Assembly (NCBI GenBank): GCA_020633295.1 | Contig: JACKDW010000001.1 | Span: 372,001-436,000, forward strand | DNA from: Myxococcales bacterium | Lineage (GTDB): Bacteria; Myxococcota_A; Polyangia; Nannocystales; Nannocystaceae | Direction of reading: 5' to 3' | Length of the DNA: 64,000 nt | In this document: one piece after another, positions 57,830 through 64,000 of the stretch | Layout of the letters: each line of letters opens with the position of its first letter | Numbering within the stretch: position 1 is the first letter of the stretch | Made by a program: the position numbers and the translations under genes | The notes under the pieces: generated by a model | The model's input: the letters and a program-made list of their open reading frames with translations, nothing else | Told to the model about the DNA's origin: nothing | Databases searched by the model: none

Positions 57830-59095
57830 ATGGACGACTCCGTCCACACGCGAAACGAGAGCATCATGAAGACCATCGATTGCGGCGATCTGACGATCGC
57901 GTTCGTCACCGACTTTGAGCTCGCCTGGGGCGACTGGGGCTCGGGCGCCAACCAGCGCGGCTCCTGGTGGCGTCCGCGCGTCCCGGCGGGCTTCCACGCG
58001 CTCGGCCACTTCGGCTGGCGAAGCTACGACAACCCCTCCAATCGACAGGCGGTCGTCGTCGCGAAGGACAACTCGCGCCAGGGCGACGCGCTCCGCCGCC
58101 CCACCAGCTACCAATCGGTGTGGGGCGACTGGGGCTCGGGCTCGAGCGGCGACGGCCGGTTCTGGCAGCCCGTCGCGCCCAGCGGGTACAAGGCGCTCGG
58201 GAGCGTCGTGCTCGGCAGCTACGACGACAACCAGGGGCGGATCGCCCAGGCGGCGCCCGTCATGTGCGTGCGCGAGGACCTCGTGTCCGAGGGCGCGATC
58301 GGGGAGCTGCTCTACGGAGACTGGGGCTCGGGCGCCGATCAGGACTTCAGCTCCTACTTCATCAACGTCATGAACAACTACCCCAGCGGCGACGGCTTCA
58401 CGCGCCTGGGGGTCAACAGCTTCGTCGGCGTGGCGAGCTACGGTAAGCCCACCTCGAGCCCGGTCGCCAACGTGCTGAAGCTGCGGCTCCCGCACCCCGT
58501 CGCCGAGCGCCACAGCCCGAGCGCGCCGCTGCGCGAGCAGGGGATCCCGGTGCGCGATGACCAGACGCCGTGGCGAGTCCGACGCTCGACGAAGATCCCC
58601 TTCCTCGCCGTCAAGGACCCCGACCGCAACGTCGACTGGAAGGTCCAGCACTCGCCGTTCTACACGGCCGAGCGCGAGGAGTGCTGGCGCTGCACGTGGG
58701 TCGAGCGCAACGGGACGAGCAACCAGTCGGTGCTGCGCCCTACGACGAAGGTCGGCTGGTCGAAGACGAACCAGCAGAAGTTCAGCGTCGACACGGGCAT
58801 CAAGGTCTCGGCCGAGGCGAGCGTCGGCGTCGAGGGGATCGCGGGCGCGAAGGTCACGACGGAGTTCCACCTGAACTTCGGCTTCGAGAACAGCTCGTCG
58901 CTGACGCAGCTCCAGGAGGACTCCGTGAGCCGCGAGTTCAAGGTCGACCCGGGCGAGTGGCTCGCCGTCTGGGTGCTGTGCAATCGCCTCACCATCAAGC
59001 GCGACGACGGCTCCGTGGTCACGCGAGAGGAGTTCACCACGCAGACGCTCGACTTCACCACCTACCCGACCTCGATCACCAAGAGCTTCGGCTGA
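57830..59095 (+). CDS. VPS62-like/aerolysin-like candidate pore-forming or insecticidal-type protein
   Basis: A 421-residue protein. Residues ~25-215 contain three tandem repeats based on WGDWGSG with Trp-rich ends, the VPS62-related (DUF946-like) beta fold. The C-terminal ~160 residues resemble the aerolysin or insecticidal-protein membrane-insertion region, with a polar Ser/Thr-rich central stretch (TGIKVSAEASVGVEGIAGAK) between beta segments. There is no signal peptide, so release would need lysis or a specialised route. ATG 57830 is preferred; ATG 57866 is possible. No immunity gene is adjacent. Confidence 0.7.
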   Translation: MDDSVHTRNESIMKTIDCGDLTIAFVTDFELAWGDWGSGANQRGSWWRPRVPAGFHALGHFGWRSYDNPSNRQAVVVAKDNSRQGDALRRPTSYQSVWGDWGSGSSGDGRFWQPVAPSGYKALGSVVLGSYDDNQGRIAQAAPVMCVREDLVSEGAIGELLYGDWGSGADQDFSSYFINVMNNYPSGDGFTRLGVNSFVGVASYGKPTSSPVANVLKLRLPHPVAERHSPSAPLREQGIPVRDDQTPWRVRRSTKIPFLAVKDPDRNVDWKVQHSPFYTAEREECWRCTWVERNGTSNQSVLRPTTKVGWSKTNQQKFSVDTGIKVSAEASVGVEGIAGAKVTTEFHLNFGFENSSSLTQLQEDSVSREFKVDPGEWLAVWVLCNRLTIKRDDGSVVTREEFTTQTLDFTTYPTSITKSFG

Positions 59096-59334
59096 GCGAG
59101 CTCCGGCGGAGCGAGCACCGGCTCAGCGCGCTCCGTCCCCCGCGTCGTCGTGTCGGCGGCGCGGGGGCGGCCGCGCTCCATGGACGGAACACCTCGCCTC
59201 CGCGCGCGCGGCTCCCGTCCCCGGCTCCGCAGGACGATGTCGCCCGCGACGCCCGCGATCGCGCGGACGGCTCGTCGCGGCGCGCGACCCGACGGGTTCA
59301 GGACGCGCGCGCGTTCCGATATGGTGCACGAGCC

Positions 59335-59838
59335 GTGGGCCTGCTCTCCGCGTTCCTCGACCTGTTCTCGCGCCGCTACCACGCGCTCGACTCCATCGCC
59401 GCCGCGACCGCGGGGCGCGTCGAGCTCGTCGGCGCCATCGAGACGCTCGAGGAGGACGAGGCGCTGCTGTGCCCGCTCACCGGGGAGCCGGCGGTCATCG
59501 TGCGCTACCTCGGTCGCGCGCGGGGCGTGTCGGCGCCCGAGGGCTTCTTCGGCGACGGGCAGGACATCATCATCCGCGCCCACCAAGGGCGCGACTTCCT
59601 GATCCGCGACGAGACCGGCGCCGCGATGATCCAGGTCCGCGCCGGCGACGACCTGATCGCGCTGCACGGGCGCATGCTCGAGACGCACGGCTTCGCGCTG
59701 CACGCCGAGACGGACTACCTGGCGCCCGGAGAGCGCGTCGTCGTCCGCGGCGTGGTCACGCGCCGCGACGCGGGCGCCCCCCACCGCCGCGCGCCGCACC
59801 TCGTCACGATCCGCGCGGACTCGGTCGAGCGCGTCTAG
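59335..59838 (+). CDS. Small protein of unknown function, weakly GIDE-like
   Basis: About 167 residues from GTG 59335. The opening GLLSAFLDLFSRRYHAL is followed by a beta-rich domain with VELVGAIETLEEDEALLCPLTG, ALHGRMLETHGFALHAETDY and VVVRGVVTRRDAG. The arrangement weakly recalls the GIDE/membrane-protease helper type. The true start is uncertain because upstream frames remain open far back, as expected in GC-rich DNA. Function unknown. Confidence 0.5.
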   Translation: MGLLSAFLDLFSRRYHALDSIAAATAGRVELVGAIETLEEDEALLCPLTGEPAVIVRYLGRARGVSAPEGFFGDGQDIIIRAHQGRDFLIRDETGAAMIQVRAGDDLIALHGRMLETHGFALHAETDYLAPGERVVVRGVVTRRDAGAPHRRAPHLVTIRADSVERV

Positions 59839-59894
59839 TCTAGGCTAGGTCGCCGAACGCCGCCGCGACGGCGCGCGAGCTCGGCGAGCCGGCT

Positions 59895-60731
59895 TCAGCC
59901 GCCCGCGCCCGCGATCGCGTCGCGCAGCGCCGCGAGGTGATCGCGCTCCAGCGCCTGCACCCCGCGACACGCCGCGTTCACGTGGTGCAGCGCCGCGGCC
60001 TGGCGCGGCCCGATCGACGCGCCGAGCGGCTCCCCGCGCTCATCGATCGCGGGGACCTCGAGCTGCAGCCCGAGCGCGTCGGGGAGCTTCCCGCGCTGGA
60101 CCGCGCTCACGAGCTCGCCGGCGACGTGGTAGTTGCGCACGAGCGCCGCGGCGCCGTCGCGGTCGAGCCCGCGCGCGGCGAGCAGCTCGTCGTGCACGCC
60201 TGCGGCGTTGAACGTGGCGGCCACGAGGCCGTGCGCGTACGCGGCGAACGACGCGAGCCCGCCCCCGAGGGAGTGACCCGTGACGCGCAGGCGCCCCCCG
60301 GCGCCGAGCACCTCGAGCAGGAGGTCGCCGGTGAGCGCCGCGGCCTCGGTGTACTGCGGCGCGCGGCCGATGAGGTTCTGGAGGTTGCCCGTGATCCAGT
60401 CCGCGCCGCTGTCGGAGCCGCGGAACGCGAGCACGTGCTCGCGCGCGTCCTCCCGGTCGCGGTAGAGCGCCGCGTAGAGGTTGGACCTGCGCTCGAGCAC
60501 GCGGACGCGCTCGTGGGTCTCGGCCTTGCTGCGATCGCGGTAGGCGTCCTTGGCCAGCCAGATCAGCTCGAAGGCCGCGGCGTGGGGGTCGAACTCGCGA
60601 AGCGCCGCGTGGAGCTCGTCGCGCGCGGGCCCGGGCTCGAGCGTCCGCGCGAGCGCGCGCGCGCGCGCCAGCGTCTCGCGTCCCCCGGGCGCCTGTGTTG
60701 ATGAGGTCGTCACGCGCGCCAACAGTATCAT
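59895..60731 (-). CDS. Lipase-like alpha/beta hydrolase (class 3-type)
   Basis: A 278-residue hydrolase starting at ATG 60731. A nucleophile elbow GHSLGGG lies near residue 160 in LRVTGHSLGGGLASFAAY. A preceding LAFRGSDSGADWITGNL segment supplies the oxyanion region, and a later HHVNAACRG region holds candidate acid and His. There is no signal peptide. It resembles class 3 lipases (DUF2974-like). It is divergent from the PhoD-like gene; a 14-bp tandem repeat lies between. Substrate unknown. Confidence 0.75.
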   Translation of the reverse strand: MILLARVTTSSTQAPGGRETLARARALARTLEPGPARDELHAALREFDPHAAAFELIWLAKDAYRDRSKAETHERVRVLERRSNLYAALYRDREDAREHVLAFRGSDSGADWITGNLQNLIGRAPQYTEAAALTGDLLLEVLGAGGRLRVTGHSLGGGLASFAAYAHGLVAATFNAAGVHDELLAARGLDRDGAAALVRNYHVAGELVSAVQRGKLPDALGLQLEVPAIDERGEPLGASIGPRQAAALHHVNAACRGVQALERDHLAALRDAIAGAGG

Positions 60732-60818
60732 CAAGCGCGGCGGTGCCCGGCGACGGAGTCGCGGATGAGCGTCGCGAGCGACATCGTGGACGAGATCAAT
60801 CGCCGCATCGAGTCGACG

Positions 60819-60872
60819 CCTCCACCTCGACGCCTCCACCTCGACGCCTCCACCTCGACGCCTCCCTCGACG
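60819..60872. repeat. 14-bp tandem repeat (CCTCCACCTCGACG)
   Basis: Three perfect 14-bp units (60819-60860) and one shortened unit (60861-60872) lie in the divergent intergenic region between the lipase-like and PhoD-like genes. No coding role. Confidence 0.85.
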
Positions 60873-60922
60873 AGTTCGCCTCCCCTCGCCCGTCGCGCCC
60901 ATGTAGACTCATTGGTGTGCGC

Positions 60923-62320
60923 ATGTGGATCGTCCCTCGCCCGCGCGGCGCTCGTGCCGTCGCGCTGCGCCTGACGGTCACGAACGCGCCGCCGCCCCCC
61001 GCCGCGCACGTCCTCCTCCGCTCCGCCCAGGGCGCGCGCGAGCTCGACTTCGCGGTCACGTGGGAGCGCGTCGGCGACGGCCCGCTCGCGGCGTGGTGGA
61101 CCTCGCTGCTCGTCGAGGACCTCGAGCCCGACGAGCGCTACCAGATCTGGGCCGAGCTGGGCGGTCGCCGCGTCGGCCCGGCGATGGCGCGCACGCTCCC
61201 GGACGAGCTGCCGTCGGATCCGAGCCGCCCGCTCTCGCTGCTGCTCGGCTCGTGCTTCAGCTACCGGAGCGACAAGCAGGGCGCCGTGGGCGACCTCCCG
61301 GGCATCCTCCCGTTCGCGCGCGCCCCCCACGTCAAGCTGCTGTGCGGCGATCAGGTCTACCTCGACTATCCCGTGGGTCAGCCGCAGCCGAACAAGGACG
61401 ACGCGCTGCGCGAGCTGTTCCTCCGCAAGTACCAGGAGACGTGGGACCAGGGCGCCGGGCCGGGCGACCGCGGCTTCGGCTCGTTCCTGCGCTGGGGCTC
61501 GACCGTGTTCGTGTCCGACGATCACGAGTTCTGGAACGAGTACCCGATGAAGCAGCTCCAGCTCTCGGGGACGTGGTCGCGGGACGGTCGCGAGCGACGG
61601 CGACGGATCTCCCGCGAGCTGTTCCGCGCGTTTCAGGAGGCGTACGGGCGCGGCGACGGGACCAGGACGCTGCGCACGATCGAGGTCGGCGAGCCTGGTA
61701 CTTCGGGACATCTCGAGATCAAGGTGCTCGACGGCCGCTACTTCCGCACGCGGGCGCGCGCGTTCTGGCCCGCCGACCTCGAGGCCGTGCGCGACTGGCT
61801 GGGCGCGCTCTCGCGGCCGGGCGTGCTCGTGCTGAACCAGCCGATCTTCGCGCGCGCCAAGCCCGGCGTCCTCCCACAGTTCGAGGACTACGGGGCGCTG
61901 TGCGGCGCGCTGCAGCGCGCGCGCCACGACGTGCTCGTGCTCGCGGGCGACATCCACGGCGGGCGGCTCGCGCGGGTCGAGCTGACGCGCTCGCACGGCG
62001 CCCCCGCCCCCACCACGATCCACGAGCTCATCGCCTCGCCGATGGCGCTCACGCGGCCCAGCGCGTACGCCAAGGCGCCCGCGCACGGCACCTTCCCCGC
62101 GGGCAAGGTCGTCACGGGCTGGCGCGGGCAGCGGGCGGCGGTGACGACCCAGGCGATCGTCGCCGAGGACCACGTCGCCTCGCTCGAGCTGCTGCGCAAG
62201 GGCGACGCGGTGCACGTGACGATCGACTTCTGGCGCCCGCGCGGGCTGCCCGTGAAGAACGGCGCGCGACGACCCCCCGGACCGATCCTGAGACAGAGCG
62301 CGCGACTCGTGTTGCGATGA
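60923..62320 (+). CDS. PhoD-like metallophosphatase/phosphodiesterase
   Basis: A 465-residue enzyme of the PhoD-like calcineurin fold. Motifs are LLLGSCFSYRSD (PhoD-type GSC), LLCGDQVYLDYP and STVFVSDDHEFWNEYP (metal-binding Asp/His), and LVLAGDIHGGRLARV with the last His. These match the MPP_PhoD group, which hydrolyses phosphodiesters or phosphomonoesters. There is no Tat signal, so it may be cytoplasmic, unlike secreted PhoD. ATG 60923 is used; a longer frame is open upstream. It is followed by the YiiX-like gene after 13 bases. Confidence 0.85.
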   Translation: MWIVPRPRGARAVALRLTVTNAPPPPAAHVLLRSAQGARELDFAVTWERVGDGPLAAWWTSLLVEDLEPDERYQIWAELGGRRVGPAMARTLPDELPSDPSRPLSLLLGSCFSYRSDKQGAVGDLPGILPFARAPHVKLLCGDQVYLDYPVGQPQPNKDDALRELFLRKYQETWDQGAGPGDRGFGSFLRWGSTVFVSDDHEFWNEYPMKQLQLSGTWSRDGRERRRRISRELFRAFQEAYGRGDGTRTLRTIEVGEPGTSGHLEIKVLDGRYFRTRARAFWPADLEAVRDWLGALSRPGVLVLNQPIFARAKPGVLPQFEDYGALCGALQRARHDVLVLAGDIHGGRLARVELTRSHGAPAPTTIHELIASPMALTRPSAYAKAPAHGTFPAGKVVTGWRGQRAAVTTQAIVAEDHVASLELLRKGDAVHVTIDFWRPRGLPVKNGARRPPGPILRQSARLVLR

Positions 62321-62333
62321 AGGTGAGCACCCG

Positions 62334-63080
62334 ATGATCCCAGGCCGACACCTCCCCCACGCCGAGCCCAACGACGACCTCAAGCCGCTCCGCCGCAGCC
62401 GCGGCGAGACCAACCTCGCGTGGATCGAGCGCGCGCTCGACTCGTCGGGGATCGCCGCGCCGGCGCTGCTGCTCGCGGGCGGCTGTGACCTCGCCTCGTT
62501 CCGCGCGCGCGTGGCCCAGAGCCACCTGCGCGCGGACATGACGCCGAGCCGCTGGAGCCACGCCGTCATCCTCGTCGGCGCGCGACGCAAGAAGATCCTC
62601 CACGTCCCGCTGCGGACCGGCGACGACCTCTCGCGCGCGCCCGCGACCAACGGGATCGTCGAGGAGTCCGCGCGCGCGCTCGACGATCCCGCGCGCTACC
62701 CCAACCTCGCGCTGCTCTCGTTCCCGCGGGTGACGACGCGCGTCGTCAAGGCGGCCGTGTCGCGCCTGCAGGGCGCGCGCCTGGCCGAGGACCTGCTCTC
62801 GCCGATCCTCCCGTGGCTCGGCTTCGTCTGGGGCCTGCGCGACAACCCGCTGCTGAACGGCGCGCCGCTGCCGAGCGCGCGCTTCGTCGAGGCGGTGTTC
62901 GGCGAGGCCGGCGTCGACCTCACGCCGGGGCTCGACGCGCGCGTCGCCTGCCCCGAGGCGTTCTGGCAGGCGTGCCGCTGGTGGTCGAGCTACTACGCGG
63001 CGGGCGTCGACGGCGACGCCGCGACCACGCCGCGCGGCGTCTTCGTCGTCGACCAGCCGGCCGCCGCCATCACCCGCTAG
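62334..63080 (+). CDS. Possible permuted papain-like (YiiX/NlpC-P60-type) protein lacking the usual Cys
   Basis: A 248-residue protein. A segment near residues 50-83 (GGCDLASFRARV then SRWSHAVILVG) resembles the His strand of permuted NlpC/P60 or YiiX amidases. Residues ~178-195 (PLPSARFVEAVFGEAGVDL) look like the helix that normally carries the catalytic Cys, here with Ser instead. It may be inactive or use Ser. There is no signal peptide. It starts 13 bases after the PhoD-like gene, so they probably form an operon. The family call is tentative. Confidence 0.5.
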   Translation: MIPGRHLPHAEPNDDLKPLRRSRGETNLAWIERALDSSGIAAPALLLAGGCDLASFRARVAQSHLRADMTPSRWSHAVILVGARRKKILHVPLRTGDDLSRAPATNGIVEESARALDDPARYPNLALLSFPRVTTRVVKAAVSRLQGARLAEDLLSPILPWLGFVWGLRDNPLLNGAPLPSARFVEAVFGEAGVDLTPGLDARVACPEAFWQACRWWSSYYAAGVDGDAATTPRGVFVVDQPAAAITR

Positions 63081-63147
63081 CGGGCGCCACGCGACGCCCG
63101 TCACGGCTCCGTCGGCCAGGTTAAGCGACGCGCGATCGCGGCGCGCC

Positions 63148-64000
63148 CTACCCTCGCTCCAGCTCGGCCATGATCGCGAAGTGGTCCGAGACGAAGTTGT
63201 CCTCGGGGCCATACACCCACGTGTCGACGACCCACCGCGTCGCGCGCCACCCGTCGTCGGTGACGAGCACGTGGTCGATGCGGGTCGACGTGTCGTAGGG
63301 CAGCGGCGGCTCCATGTTGCTGTCCACCGCCCACTGCGGCGCGAGCTCGAAGGCGTCGACGAGCGCCAGCGGCTCGCCGCCCGTGAGCGTCGCGTAGGCT
63401 ACGCTGTCGGGCTTCGAGTTGTAGTCGCCGACCAGCACGCCGGGTCGCCCCTGCACGAGCGGCGCGGTGCGCTCGAGCACGAGCGGCGCGCTGAGCTCCT
63501 GGCTCGGCGGGTTGTTGTCGAAGTGGGTGGTGGCGAACAGCAGCTCCGCGTCGTCCTCGAGGCGCCGCAGGATCGCCCAGGTGACCAGGCGCGCGAGCTG
63601 AAAGCCGTCGGCGAAGCCCTTGGACATGGGCAGGTCGGGCGTCGGGCTGAGCCAGTAGAAGCCGACGTCGACCGGCTCGAACAGCGCCTCGCGGTACAGC
63701 ACGGTCGCGTCGGGGTACGCCGCGCCCTCGTCGGGGTCCCAGTAGATCGCCGCGTAGCCGGGGACCGCCGCGAGCACCTCGTCGACCTCCTCGGCGAAGG
63801 TCAGCTCCTGGAGGCCGACGAGCGCGGGCTCGTGACGCGCGATCGTGTCGGCGATCCACGGCACGCGGTCATCCCAGGGATCAAAGTCGCTCGAGCAGAA
63901 GCTGCACAGGACGTTGAAGCTCATCACCCGCAAGGCGCCCGGGAAGGGATCCTCGACGCTCGTCGTGTCGCTGTCGCTCCCGCTCCCGCCCTCGCTCTCG
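63148..64000 (-). CDS. Endonuclease/exonuclease/phosphatase-family protein, N-terminus beyond window
   Basis: A 3'-complete, 5'-truncated gene; the reading frame is open to the window end with a Ser/Gly/Asp/Glu linker before the domain. This suggests a signal and lipid-anchored N-terminus outside. The EEP fold has MSFNV, GLQELTF (metal-binding Glu), a GDYNSKPDS segment with catalytic Asp and Asn, and SDHFAIM with the catalytic His. It would cleave DNA or phosphate esters, probably at the cell surface. It is convergent with the YiiX-like gene. Confidence 0.85.
   Translation of the reverse strand, partial: ESEGGSGSDSDTTSVEDPFPGALRVMSFNVLCSFCSSDFDPWDDRVPWIADTIARHEPALVGLQELTFAEEVDEVLAAVPGYAAIYWDPDEGAAYPDATVLYREALFEPVDVGFYWLSPTPDLPMSKGFADGFQLARLVTWAILRRLEDDAELLFATTHFDNNPPSQELSAPLVLERTAPLVQGRPGVLVGDYNSKPDSVAYATLTGGEPLALVDAFELAPQWAVDSNMEPPLPYDTSTRIDHVLVTDDGWRATRWVVDTWVYGPEDNFVSDHFAIMAELERG

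Overview
The window is very GC-rich DNA (codon third positions almost always G or C) with dense, mostly chromosomal-looking genes. It most likely comes from a myxobacterium, probably of the Nannocystineae type. This is inferred from an MglA-type small GTPase, many lipoproteins with Ser/Thr/Gly/Asp low-complexity linkers, MopE-type metal-binding motifs, an IgGFc-binding-type surface protein, a Cys-rich protein with a MYXO-CTERM-like tail, and class III cyclases with membrane domains. No phage, insertion sequence or CRISPR array was seen.

Layout. 1-4.3 kb: two small membrane proteins (the first cut by the window edge) and two surface lipoproteins. 4.6-10.6 kb: cystathionine beta-synthase, an AhpD/CMD-like gene with an in-frame TGA at the second position of its CxxC motif (probable selenoprotein) facing a TetR gene across a perfect palindrome, a repeat-rich spacer, hisC, a second TetR gene with its own operators, and an MglA-like GTPase. 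10.6-18.3 kb: MATE exporter, envelope proteins and lipoproteins, a di-haem cytochrome, and an ECF42-type sigma factor with its DGPF/YCII partner. 18.4-24.6 kb: phased A-tracts, two divergent paralogous hydrolases around an inverted-repeat element, an acyl-CoA ligase/SDR operon, and an unusual 140-nt tRNA-like locus. 24.8-31 kb: KAS III-like synthase, lipoprotein, MscS channel, VWA lipoprotein, SDR and a membrane protein. 31.1-34 kb: two tandem adenylate cyclases. 33.9-37.8 kb: response regulator-nadK-DUF4336 operon and rplM-rpsI. 38-41.3 kb: type I methylase with an N-terminal SAP-like region plus HsdS, with no HsdR. 41.3-51.8 kb: DUF2254 protein, coaX, thioredoxin-fold protein, Cys-rich surface protein, paired MopE/lectin-like lipoproteins, methionine aminopeptidase, and an HTH-only LysR overlapping a DMP19-like gene. 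52-64 kb: cytochrome/LVIVD lipoprotein operon, a VPS62/aerolysin-like candidate toxin, lipase, PhoD-like phosphatase, and a partial endonuclease/exonuclease/phosphatase-family protein.

How it fits together. Housekeeping genes (cbs, hisC, nadK, rplM-rpsI, coaX, map) are interleaved with a large envelope and secreted complement (at least 13 predicted lipoproteins) and signalling genes (two cyclases, a response regulator, an ECF factor, two TetR). The strongest unusual signals are the candidate selenoprotein with a correctly spaced SECIS-like hairpin, the oversized tRNA-like gene, the inverted-repeat element between the paralogous hydrolases, and the VPS62/pore-former-like protein.
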